DNA of 64,000 nt from Caldilineaceae bacterium (GTDB lineage Bacteria; Chloroflexota; Anaerolineae; Caldilineales; Caldilineaceae). The DNA lies in assembly GCA_958295845.1 (NCBI GenBank), contig OY282376.1, forward strand, positions 4,601,022-4,665,021, given 5' to 3'. Under the pieces are notes generated by a model, which did not search any database, was not told the DNA's origin, and worked only from the letters and a program-made list of their open reading frames with translations. The stretch's first letter is position 1. Each line of letters starts with the position of its first letter. Shown here one piece after another: positions 7,633-16,604 of the stretch. A program made the translations under genes and the position numbers.

Positions 7633-8901
7633 TCATGCAAGTTTCCGCGTACCTCGCATCATCGACAGCGTCCATAGCGCCATCGGGATTGCGGTCAATC
7701 CTGTCATCGTCCAGATGATCGCCGAAATTGTGAGATTTGTATCGAGCGCGACGCCGTAGGTGCTGGATGCGAAGGCACCGCCGAGGTAGAAGAACATGAA
7801 TTCGGTGGCGAATACTCTGCCGTGCACGCGCCTGGGTACATTTTGGAGCAGTAACTGGGTGGAGAAGACCCAGATTATGCCCCCGCCGATGGCGCGCACG
7901 AGCGTCCCCAGCAGCACCAGGGGCAGGCTGACGAGCGGCGCGGTGACGGCCAAGCCGAGCGCGCTGATGAGATAGGCAACAGAGATCGCCTTTTTCAGCG
8001 TTGGGCCGTCGTCGCCTGTCAGTTTGCGGGCCAGTATGGGGCCAAGGCCCGATCCAACGCCGGCCACCCCGAATATCAGTCCCATGCCGATGCCGCCGCC
8101 CTCGCCGACGACAAAGACCCGCTGCGAGATGGCGACGACAAGCACCTGGAAGCCGGAGGTAAGCCAGAGGGAGTTGATGGCTTTCTGGACGGCGATAAAG
8201 AGGACATCCGGGTGTTCGCGCAGATAGCGCAGGCCATCGAAGTACTGGCGCACTGCGGCGGCGACGGTCGTGTCGGATGCAAGGGTCGCGGGCGCGGCGG
8301 GCATGCGAATCTGCAGTAGGAGCACGGCGGAGATCAGAAAGGTGAGGGTGTCGAGCACGAAGGCGGGATACATGCCAAAGGTGCCGGAGAAGAGCCCGCC
8401 CAGGGCGGCGCCGAGGGCAAGCATAACGGACCAGGTGGCGGAGCTGAGCGCGTTCATGGCGCCGAGGTCGCCCTCGCGCGCCAGCTCGGGCAGGATGGAG
8501 GTGCGGGCGGGGTAGAAGAATCCGCTGATGGCCATCTGTGCGGCTGTGAGGGTGTAGAGGAGCCAGACGTCGCCGGGGTCGCGCACTAGCAGGAAGGCGA
8601 GGACGACGGCCGCCCGGACCAGGTCGACCGCGATCAGGATGTGTTTGCGGTTGTACCGGTCGGCTACGACGCCGGCGATAGGGCTGACGAGGAAGGGCGC
8701 GAGCATGCGCACGACGAAGAGGGAGCCGACCGCCAGACCCGACTGCGTCAGCAGACCGATGAGCGCGGCTGAAGCAACAAGGTTGAACCAGTCGCCGAGC
8801 AGGCTGGCGATCTGACCGAGCCAGAGGAAGCGGTAGTTGCGATTGTTGCGGAGAAGCTCGGCGTAGCTGACGGTGGCTTGGGTGGTGGCATTCGCACTCA
8901 T
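7633..8901 (-). CDS. MFS transporter, MFS_3/EntS-like (copy 3)
   Basis: A 422-residue MFS_3-type membrane protein, paralogue of the two genes downstream on this strand. It has motif A GVVADRYNRK and about 12 hydrophobic helices. Its ATG lies only 12 bases after the stop of the sugar isomerase-like gene (8914-9696), so the two are very likely one transcript. The GGGGA around that stop may serve as a distant ribosome-binding site. Coupling to an isomerase suggests uptake or export of a sugar-related solute, but this is inference. Confidence 0.87.
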   Translation of the reverse strand: MSANATTQATVSYAELLRNNRNYRFLWLGQIASLLGDWFNLVASAALIGLLTQSGLAVGSLFVVRMLAPFLVSPIAGVVADRYNRKHILIAVDLVRAAVVLAFLLVRDPGDVWLLYTLTAAQMAISGFFYPARTSILPELAREGDLGAMNALSSATWSVMLALGAALGGLFSGTFGMYPAFVLDTLTFLISAVLLLQIRMPAAPATLASDTTVAAAVRQYFDGLRYLREHPDVLFIAVQKAINSLWLTSGFQVLVVAISQRVFVVGEGGGIGMGLIFGVAGVGSGLGPILARKLTGDDGPTLKKAISVAYLISALGLAVTAPLVSLPLVLLGTLVRAIGGGIIWVFSTQLLLQNVPRRVHGRVFATEFMFFYLGGAFASSTYGVALDTNLTISAIIWTMTGLTAIPMALWTLSMMRGTRKLA

Positions 8902-8913
8902 GTAGTTGGTGCG

Positions 8914-9696
8914 CTATTTCCCCATGCCGCGCAGCGCGCCCAGGCAGCGCTCGACCGCCTCGAGGGGCGGATAGGCGTCGCTCTCGTATTCGACGATATA
9001 CCATTCGGTGCCGCCGACTGTTTCGCAGGCTTCGAATACGGCCGGCCAGTCGGTGTCATCCTCGCCGATGATCGGATCGAAGGCGGCGTGGGGGTAGTTA
9101 TGATCGGCGCCATCGTGGAGGCGCTTGGTGAATGGCTTGAGATGGACGGTGACGGCGCGGCCGGGGTAGCTGCGGATGACGTTTACGGCGTCGGCACCGC
9201 CAAAGATGGCATTGCCGGTATCGAACTGCATGATGACGGATGGGTCGGTGTTGCCGAAGAAGGTATCCCAGGGCGTTTCGCCGTCGAGAAGCAGGAACTC
9301 GTGGAAGTGGTTATGGTAGCCGGTGCGCATGCCTTCGGCGGCAAGGCTTTCGGCGAGGCGGTTGGTGAAGCCGGCCAGTTTAAGCCAGTCGTCGCGGCTC
9401 TGGCGCAGTTCTTCGGGGATGCCGGGGATGATCAGCTTGTCGTTGCCGAGGGCGTGGTGGAAGGCGATGGTGTCGTCCAGGGCGTCGTCCTGTACGAGGT
9501 CGAAGGGCACATGCCAGCCGGCGCAGGCGAGGCCAAGCTCCTCGAGTTTGGCTTTCAGGGCGGCGGCAGCGTGCTGGGGCGCGCCGGCGAACTCGACGCC
9601 GGTGTAGCCCATTTGCGCCACTGCGGCGAGGGTGCCGGGCATATCGGCGGCAAACTCGCGGCGTACTGAGTAGAGTTGCAGAGCAATGGGAGGCAT
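8914..9696 (-). CDS. Sugar phosphate isomerase/epimerase-like TIM-barrel protein
   Basis: A 260-residue AP-endonuclease-2-type TIM barrel (xylose isomerase-like/IolE family). Metal-binding segments are visible in order: GVEFAG (33-38), GYHNHFHEF in the middle, QFDTGN, HLKPF, and a C-terminal VEYES. Length is normal. The usual role is isomerisation or epimerisation of a keto-sugar or inosose, in the cytoplasm. It probably heads a two-gene transcript with the MFS gene at 7633-8901. The exact substrate is not inferable. Confidence 0.85.
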   Translation of the reverse strand: MPPIALQLYSVRREFAADMPGTLAAVAQMGYTGVEFAGAPQHAAAALKAKLEELGLACAGWHVPFDLVQDDALDDTIAFHHALGNDKLIIPGIPEELRQSRDDWLKLAGFTNRLAESLAAEGMRTGYHNHFHEFLLLDGETPWDTFFGNTDPSVIMQFDTGNAIFGGADAVNVIRSYPGRAVTVHLKPFTKRLHDGADHNYPHAAFDPIIGEDDTDWPAVFEACETVGGTEWYIVEYESDAYPPLEAVERCLGALRGMGK

Positions 9697-9758
9697 GGGA
9701 ACAGGATCCTTTCAGCAGTCTTAGGCGCGTCTAGATTAGAACGGGATTTTTGACACGA

Positions 9759-9786
9759 TGCGTGTTGTGTACTGCGTAGAGCGTAA
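9759..9786. repeat. TGCGTnn heptad repeat, 4 units
   Basis: Four degenerate 7-mers (TGCGTGT, TGTGTAC, TGCGTAG, AGCGTAA) in the spacer between the isomerase-like gene and the next enolase-superfamily gene. Same family as the array at 5727-5775. Confidence 0.65.
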
Positions 9787-9917
9787 ATTCGGGCGAGATG
9801 CATAGAGACCGAGCGCGCAGGCAGTATGGCGCTATTTGGTTACAGGTGGTATCCACATTGGAAAGTCAACGGCTGGCGACAGGTAGGGTTGAAGGTTTTG
9901 GGAAACAGGGCATGGGT

Positions 9918-11096
9918 TTATTTGCCGGTCTTTTGTGTGTCTACGCTCAATTTGCGCACGGCCGTCTCGTCCATTTCCACGCCCAGGCCGGGCCCGTTGG
10001 GCACTTCGAGGAAGCCGCCGGCCTGATCGAAGGGTTCGGCGATGCCCTCGCGGATGGGGCTTGGTGTGCGGTCGAACTCCATGACCGGTTCCTGCTGGTA
10101 GGGACGGGGGGTACGCGCGGGCGGACATTCGGGCACGGCGGCGGCGACGTGGAGGCTGGCGGCGATCATTATGGGGGAACCCCATACGTGGGGATTGCAG
10201 AGAATGCCAAAGGCGTTGGCCATTGCGGCGACGCGATGCATTTCGGTGATGCCGCCGACGTTTACGACGTCGGGCTGGATGATGTCGACGGCGCGGCGGC
10301 CGACATAGTCTTTGAACTCGTAACGTGTGCGCAGGCCTTCTCCGCCGGCGATGGCCATGGGCAGCGCGGCCTTGACCTGCAGGTAGCCCTCTATGTCTTT
10401 GGCGTTGACGGGCTCTTCGAACCAGTAGATATCGAGGTCGGCCAGCTCGCGGCCGATGCGAATGGCGGTTGTGGCGTTATAGGCCTGGTTGGCGTCTGCC
10501 ATGAGGAAGATGTCGGGGCCGATCGCGTCGCGGAGGGCGGCGACGCGGCGCACGTCCTGGGCCAGAGGGAGGCCGCCGACCTTGGTCTTCATGCCGGTGA
10601 AGCCGAGCTCGACGTACATGCGGGCCTCGTCGAGGAGCCGCTGCGGAATGACGCGGCCGTCGGAGGCAAGGTTCTCTTCTGTGTAGTAGAGGCCGGTGGC
10701 GTAGACGGCGATGCGGTCGCGCACTTTTCCGCCGAGGAGGGCCCAGACGGGCAGGCCGCTGGCTTTGCCGGCGATGTCCCAGAGGGCGGTGTCGACGGCG
10801 CTGATGGCGCTGCCGCCGATGCCGCCGGCGACGTTGCCGTTGTAGAAGAGGTGAAACATTTTCTGCCACAGGGCGTTGCGCTGCATTGGGTCGGCGCCGA
10901 GGAGGAGAGGGGCGAATTCCTCGTGGACGATGCGGGCGGAGGGGCCGTAGAGGCCCTCGCCCCAGCCGACAGTACCATCTTCGGTGACCAGTTTGACGAG
11001 CCCGACGTGGCGTTTGTCGGCCCAGCCCTGGGACCATCCGAAACCGGTTTGGATGGGGGCTTCGAGAAGGAAGGTTTCGATAGAGGCGATACGCAT
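9918..11096 (-). CDS. Mandelate racemase family enolase-superfamily dehydratase (KxK type)
   Basis: A 392-residue enzyme starting MRIASIETFLLEAP; longer in-frame extensions are unconserved. It shows the true mandelate-racemase subgroup set: KTKVG (K-x-K) ending strand 2, metal ligands in MADANQAY, FEEP and GGEG, and the catalytic His in PHVWGS. It probably dehydrates an aldonate or uronate-type acid. It lies downstream of the opp-type ABC operon on the same strand with a small membrane-protein gene between them, so the transporter may import its substrate (inference). It differs clearly from the K-x-H pair at 0.1-2.6 kb. Confidence 0.88.
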   Translation of the reverse strand: MRIASIETFLLEAPIQTGFGWSQGWADKRHVGLVKLVTEDGTVGWGEGLYGPSARIVHEEFAPLLLGADPMQRNALWQKMFHLFYNGNVAGGIGGSAISAVDTALWDIAGKASGLPVWALLGGKVRDRIAVYATGLYYTEENLASDGRVIPQRLLDEARMYVELGFTGMKTKVGGLPLAQDVRRVAALRDAIGPDIFLMADANQAYNATTAIRIGRELADLDIYWFEEPVNAKDIEGYLQVKAALPMAIAGGEGLRTRYEFKDYVGRRAVDIIQPDVVNVGGITEMHRVAAMANAFGILCNPHVWGSPIMIAASLHVAAAVPECPPARTPRPYQQEPVMEFDRTPSPIREGIAEPFDQAGGFLEVPNGPGLGVEMDETAVRKLSVDTQKTGK

Positions 11097-11247
11097 AGAG
11101 GGCGCTCCGAAAATTCTGTTGCGTGTCAGCATGCCCGGCGAGACCGCGGTCGTGGCAAGTCGTAGCTGCAGATCGAGGCTGGTGTACCAGGAGAGGGCGA
11201 CGGGCGGCAACCAGCCATGTTCATCTATTCACTGGCGATCCGGGGCA

Positions 11248-11598
11248 CTATAGTACCATGCGGGGAATCAGATAGGCGATAGCAATGACGGCGAGCTGTG
11301 CGCCAGTTACCCAGCCGAAGGCGCGCAAGAACCGGCCGAGACTGACTTTGGAGGCCCGGCGGTAGCCTGCCTCGCTCCAGAAGAAGAAGACGACGGCTGC
11401 GACGGCCAATCCCAGGAGCGAGAAGCGATGGACTGCGGGAAGCGTCCACTGGTCTGCGCCGAAAGAGATGGCAATGGCGCGCATTGCTGGGAGGACGGTT
11501 ACGATGTTGAGGATGAACAGCCCGCAAGAGGCGAACCAGAGCAGGTAGAATATCAGGACCTGAGCGGCGGCGTTGCCGAAAAACTTCACGTTTCTCAT
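11248..11598 (-). CDS. Small membrane protein, unknown function
   Basis: A 116-residue protein with three hydrophobic segments at about 12-35, 58-76 and 95-114; a short basic loop (YRRASKVSLGR) follows the second. I do not recognise a family. It follows the OppF-like gene by 44 bases on the same strand, so it is probably at the 3' end of that operon. A membrane-anchored accessory role is possible but not shown. Confidence 0.6.
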   Translation of the reverse strand: MRNVKFFGNAAAQVLIFYLLWFASCGLFILNIVTVLPAMRAIAISFGADQWTLPAVHRFSLLGLAVAAVVFFFWSEAGYRRASKVSLGRFLRAFGWVTGAQLAVIAIAYLIPRMVL

Positions 11599-11642
11599 GG
11601 GGGTATCCAGCTAAAGGGCCAAAGGCCAGGAGCAGATGCCGT

Positions 11643-12692
<1,050 letters not shown>

Positions 12693-12769
12693 AGGTCTCA
12701 GTTCAATTGCGCTGCTGTTCCGCTACGCGTACAGGGTTAGGATCGGGATCTCAGGTTTGGATTGGGATC

Positions 12770-13816
12770 TCAGGTATAGAGGTGGCAGCGTACGGCGTGC
12801 CCTTCCTCGAGCTGGATCAGCTGTGGTTCGGCCTCGTCACAGACACCGGGCATGAAGTCCGGGCAGCGGGGATGAAAGGCGCATCCGCTCAGGCGTTGAA
12901 AGGAGCTTGGGACCATGCCTTCGATGGCGTTGAGTTTCTCGCGTTTGTCCTGCAGGACATCTTCGAGGCGCGGGATCGAGTTCAGCAGCCCTTTTGTATA
13001 GGGATGCTTGGGGTTGTAGAAGATCGAGTCAACATCGCAGCGTTCGACGACCTTGCCCAGATACATGACGACGACTTCCTCTGCCATTTCGGCGACGACG
13101 CCGAGATTGTGGGTGATATAGAGGATGGCCATGTCATATTCGGCCTGCAGCTCGCGCATCAGGTCGAGGATCTGGGCCTCGGTGGTGACATCGAGAGCGG
13201 TGGTCGGTTCGTCGGCGATCAGCAGTTGGGGGCGGCAGGCGAGCGCCATGGCGATGACGGCGCGCTGGCGCATACCGCCGCTGAGCTGGAAGGGGTAGTC
13301 GTCAAAGCGTTGCTCCGGGTTGGGCATTTTTACGCGCGCAAGTGTTTCTATTGAGATGTCGCGCGCTTCGGCCTTGTTGACGTCCTGGTGCAGGAGGATT
13401 GCTTCGGCGATCTGCTTGCCGACGGTACGGACGGGGCTGAGGGCTGTCATCGGCTCCTGGAAGACCATCGAGATTTGATTGCCGCGAATGTCGCGAAGCT
13501 GGCGGTCGTTGGACTCGAATTGGGCCAGGTCGACGATGTCCTTGGCGTCGGGGCGCTCGTCGAACGGCCGGTGGAAGCGAATCTCGCCTTCAACGATCTG
13601 GCCGGGCGGCGGGATGAGGCGCATGATCGACATGGCGGTCATACTCTTGCCGCAGCCGCTTTCGCCGACGACGCCGACTACCTGCCTGCGGCGGACGTCG
13701 AGGTCGACGCCATCGACGGCGCGCACGGTGCCTTCGTCGAGTGCAAAGTGCGTTTTCAGATCCCTGATTTCCAACAGGACGTCCTGCGTCCCCGCTCCGT
13801 TTTCATGTGACGCCAT
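12770..13816 (-). CDS. Oligopeptide/dipeptide ABC transporter ATP-binding protein (OppD/DppD type)
   Basis: A 348-residue ABC ATPase starting MASHENGAGTQDVLLEI. The reading frame is open much further upstream, but that part overlaps the permease gene and translates as low-complexity shadow, so the internal ATG at 13816 was chosen. Walker A GESGCGKSM (51-59), signature LSGGMRQR, Walker B LLIADEP, and C-terminal CAFHPRCPDFMPGVC. Partner of the OppF-like ATPase; the gap to oppF is 77 bases. Confidence 0.92.
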   Translation of the reverse strand: MASHENGAGTQDVLLEIRDLKTHFALDEGTVRAVDGVDLDVRRRQVVGVVGESGCGKSMTAMSIMRLIPPPGQIVEGEIRFHRPFDERPDAKDIVDLAQFESNDRQLRDIRGNQISMVFQEPMTALSPVRTVGKQIAEAILLHQDVNKAEARDISIETLARVKMPNPEQRFDDYPFQLSGGMRQRAVIAMALACRPQLLIADEPTTALDVTTEAQILDLMRELQAEYDMAILYITHNLGVVAEMAEEVVVMYLGKVVERCDVDSIFYNPKHPYTKGLLNSIPRLEDVLQDKREKLNAIEGMVPSSFQRLSGCAFHPRCPDFMPGVCDEAEPQLIQLEEGHAVRCHLYT

Positions 13817-13878
13817 AAGGTGTAACCCCGGTGGTAAGCGGCCGGTGGCTGCACCGGCCTGAGAGATGTGCCCGCAGG

Positions 13879-15060
13879 CTAATGGTACGGGTCGGCCGCG
13901 TCGCGCATGCCGTCGCCCAGGAAGTTGAACATGAGCACGGCGATGACGACAAAGATGACCGGCCAGAGGGTCCAGGGTGTTTGGGCGACGGACATGATGT
14001 CCTGTGCGTCCTGTAGCATGACGCCCCAGCTGATGGTGGGCGGCTGCAGACCGATTCCAAGGAAGCTCAAGGCCGTTTCGCCCAGAATCATAAACGGGAT
14101 GGCGATCGTGAGCTCGACGATGATAAAGCTGGCAAAGCTGGGCAGCAGGTAGCGGGTGATAATCGTCCACTGGTTTTCGCCGTCGAGCCGTGCGGCCATG
14201 ACAAAGTCCTCTTCGCGCAGGCTGAGAATTTTGCCGCGCACGATGCGGGCCAGGCGCGTCCAGTTGAGGATCGAGAGGATAATTGTGATGGCAAAATAGA
14301 GGCGCAGATTGGGCCAGTCCTGCGGCAGGGCGGCGGCGAGCGACATCCACAAGGGGATGGCGGGCAGGGCGTAGAGCAGGTCGATGAGGCGCTGAATGAC
14401 TTCATCGACTGCGCCGCCAAAGTAACCGGAGACGCCGCCGAGGAGCACGCCAAAAATGGCGGTCAAGGCAACGCCGATCAGACCGATTGACAAAGAGATG
14501 CGGCCGCCATAGATGATGCGGGAGAAGATATCGCGCCCGATGCGGTCGGTGCCGAAGATGAAGAGCGGCATTGAATCCTGCTCTGTGCCGAAGAGGTGCA
14601 GGTCGGATTCGATCAGGCCCCACATTTTATAGGAATCACCGCGCACGAACAGCCTGATGGGGCTTATCTCGCCGGCGTTGGCCTTGTATATCGGGCGTGC
14701 GGTCACGGGATCGCGTGAGCGCACGAGGGCGTAGACAAAGGGGCCGCGAAAGCTATCGCTGACAACCTCGAAGAACCGGACCTTGGTGGGCGGCGCGGAG
14801 GCGAGATCCTTATAGCGGGTCAAGGGTGCATGGGGCGCGACGAATTCGGCAAAGAGGACGACGACATAGAAGAAAGCGAGCACCCACACGGCGGTCTGGG
14901 CGAGGCGATGGCGGCGGAATTTCCACCAGACCAGCTGCCACTGTCCGGCACGATAGAAGTCTTCCGACTCGGTAAAGGTGGTGGCCGGGCTGGGCGGGGC
15001 TTCCAGGGCGCGTCGGCGGGGGCTGATTTGCCTCAGAAGATTGTTGACGATTGAAGACAT
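13879..15060 (-). CDS. ABC transporter permease (OppC/DppC type)
   Basis: A 393-residue inner-membrane permease, longer than a typical OppC (about 300) because of an N-terminal cytoplasmic tail and a long periplasmic segment between TM1 (about 57-75) and the core. The core carries the DIFSRIIYGGRISL segment and an EAA-type loop (ARIVRGKILSLREEDFVMAARLDG) that docks the ATPases. The gene stops 9 bases after the ATG-proximal end of the OppB-like operon neighbour, so it is tightly coupled to it. Confidence 0.9.
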   Translation of the reverse strand: MSSIVNNLLRQISPRRRALEAPPSPATTFTESEDFYRAGQWQLVWWKFRRHRLAQTAVWVLAFFYVVVLFAEFVAPHAPLTRYKDLASAPPTKVRFFEVVSDSFRGPFVYALVRSRDPVTARPIYKANAGEISPIRLFVRGDSYKMWGLIESDLHLFGTEQDSMPLFIFGTDRIGRDIFSRIIYGGRISLSIGLIGVALTAIFGVLLGGVSGYFGGAVDEVIQRLIDLLYALPAIPLWMSLAAALPQDWPNLRLYFAITIILSILNWTRLARIVRGKILSLREEDFVMAARLDGENQWTIITRYLLPSFASFIIVELTIAIPFMILGETALSFLGIGLQPPTISWGVMLQDAQDIMSVAQTPWTLWPVIFVVIAVLMFNFLGDGMRDAADPYH

Positions 15061-15068
15061 AATCTTTA

Positions 15069-16070
15069 CTAAAACTCCTCCACGCTGCCGAACCGGATGC
15101 GCGGGTCCACCGCTGCGAGTGCGATATCGGCCAGAAGGCTCCCGACCAGCGCCAGGGTGCCGACAAGGAGAATGAAGCTGCCGGCCAGGAACATGTCCTG
15201 GGAGAGCAGGGACCGATAGAGAACAACGGCGGCGGTGGGCAGGTTAAGCACGATCTCGACTACGGTGCCCCCGGAGATAATCCAGGGCAGGAGAAAGCCG
15301 AGGGAGCTGATCAGGGGGTTGATAGCGATGCGTACGGGATAGTTCATGAGGACCTGAAATTCGGACAGGCCCTTGGAGCGGGCGACGGTGACGTACTGTT
15401 TACGCAGCTCATCGAGCATGGTGGCGCGCATGACGCGAATGATGTGGGCGGTGCCGCCGATGCCGAGGATGAGAACGGGCACCCAGATGCGGGTGAGCAT
15501 GTTTTGGAATTTGCCAATGCTCCAGGGTTCGAGCTCGTAGGCCGGGGAGAAGAGTCCCCCCACTTTGAGGCCGAACCAGGCGAAGGAGAAGTACATGACG
15601 ACCATCGCCAATAGGAAGCCTGGCACTGCCAGGCCGACGAATCCGATCATGGTGAAGAGGTAATCGGTGAAGGTGTATTGCCGGACTGACACATAGATGC
15701 CGATCGGGACTGAGACGGCCCAGACAAAGACGGTTGTGAAGATGGCCAACAGGAAGGTGAGCGCCATCTTGTCGCCGATGACCTCGTTGACCGGTCTGCC
15801 CCACTGGAAGGACTGACCGAAGGAACCCTTGAGCAGGATGTTCTGGATCCAGGTCAGGTATTGAACGTGCATAGGCCGGTCTAGGGCGTACTGTTTCATG
15901 AGGCGCTCGACCTCGGCCTCGTCTACATCGCGGCCCGATGCTCGCAGAGCGTTAATGTGCTCCGTCAGATAGTCGCCTGGCGGAAGCTGAATGATCAGAA
16001 AGGCGATCAACGAGAGCAGGAACAGCAGCGGGATCATGCGCATGACGCGCTGAAGGATGTAGACAGTCAT
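15069..16070 (-). CDS. ABC transporter permease (OppB/DppB type)
   Basis: A 333-residue permease starting MTVYILQRVMRMIPLLFLLS, the standard OppB N-terminus; an upstream in-frame ATG would add a GA-repeat-derived tail and was rejected. About six membrane helices, with the EAA-loop segment RATMLDELRKQYVTVARSKGL. It forms the translocation channel with the OppC-like protein. Upstream is a purine-rich GAGAG spacer and the S23-type gene, which separates it from the substrate-binding protein gene. Confidence 0.92.
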   Translation of the reverse strand: MTVYILQRVMRMIPLLFLLSLIAFLIIQLPPGDYLTEHINALRASGRDVDEAEVERLMKQYALDRPMHVQYLTWIQNILLKGSFGQSFQWGRPVNEVIGDKMALTFLLAIFTTVFVWAVSVPIGIYVSVRQYTFTDYLFTMIGFVGLAVPGFLLAMVVMYFSFAWFGLKVGGLFSPAYELEPWSIGKFQNMLTRIWVPVLILGIGGTAHIIRVMRATMLDELRKQYVTVARSKGLSEFQVLMNYPVRIAINPLISSLGFLLPWIISGGTVVEIVLNLPTAAVVLYRSLLSQDMFLAGSFILLVGTLALVGSLLADIALAAVDPRIRFGSVEEF

Positions 16071-16076
16071 TGGGTA

Positions 16077-16120
16077 CCCCTTTTGAGGAGAGAGCGAAGA
16101 GGAGAGAGAAAAGAGAGAAC
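16077..16120. repeat. GA-rich purine tract
   Basis: An irregular GAGAGAG/AAGAGGAGAG tract immediately upstream of the OppB-like gene. Similar tracts lie at about 16535-16600, 21035-21080, 26550-26580 and 35880-35905. The two tracts here bracket the S23-type gene. Confidence 0.6.
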
Positions 16121-16164
16121 TGCCTCCCATCTCCCCACGGTTAGCTCCTCACGAACATGTTTCT

Positions 16165-16521
16165 TCAGGTCTTGCTTCTTAAGTTACGACGCATGGTGGT
16201 CAGAATTCGGCTCACTTCGTCAAGTAATCCGCGAAGTTTATGGGTCTCGCTCTTGGGAAACCAGCCCAGGTCCTCACATAGTGTCAAGAGTGTCTCGGTT
16301 TCTGCCAAGGAGCCCTGTGCTATGGCCAAGAAGCGCGCTTTGTCCTTAACCGTCTCTCGTGTCCAGCCCTCAGCTATATTGGCCGGCATCGACACAGCAG
16401 CGCGGGTGATTTGAGAACGCATGCCATAGTTTTCTGTACTTGGCAGACGTGGTGTCAGTCGATATGTCTCGCGTGCTGCGTCCATCGCCTTCTGCCATAG
16501 AATCGTTTCCCGATAGTACAT
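16165..16521 (-). CDS. Four-helix-bundle protein (S23/Avd-like)
   Basis: A 118-residue protein that matches the S23 ribosomal-intervening-sequence family of four-helix bundles: N-terminal 'LWQKAMDAARETYRLTPRLPSTE', then YGMRSQITRAAVSMPANIAEGW and a C-terminal helix pair. Homologues occur inside 23S rRNA intervening sequences, as the Avd protein of diversity-generating retroelements, and very commonly as isolated genes of unknown role. Here it sits inside the peptide-type ABC operon and is flanked on both sides by GA-rich tracts, which suggests insertion. No reverse transcriptase or variable repeat was seen nearby. Confidence 0.88.
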   Translation of the reverse strand: MYYRETILWQKAMDAARETYRLTPRLPSTENYGMRSQITRAAVSMPANIAEGWTRETVKDKARFLAIAQGSLAETETLLTLCEDLGWFPKSETHKLRGLLDEVSRILTTMRRNLRSKT

Positions 16522-16534
16522 AGATCAAGTTGAG

Positions 16535-16602
16535 GAGAGAGTGGAGAGGAGAGAGGAGAGAGTAAGACCTCTCGCTTCTCTCCTCTCTCTTCAATTCTCG
16601 CA
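16535..16602. repeat. GA/CT-rich tract with inverted character
   Basis: GAGGAGAGAGTGGAGAGGAG runs into GAGAGTAAGACCTCTCGCTT and CTCTCCTCTCTCTT, so purine and pyrimidine tracts face each other and can form a hairpin of about 15 pairs. It lies between the S23 gene and the stop of the substrate-binding protein gene and could weakly terminate or stabilise transcript ends. Confidence 0.55.
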
Positions 16603-16604
16603 GA

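Noticed and set aside
9798..11165. 455-codon open frame on the plus strand opposite the KxK enolase-superfamily gene
   Set aside because: Gly/Val/Ala/Asp-rich shadow of the real minus-strand gene, with no family pattern.
16165..16521. Diversity-generating retroelement accessory (Avd)
   Set aside because: The protein belongs to the same fold family, but no reverse transcriptase, template repeat or variable repeat was seen in the flanking sequence.
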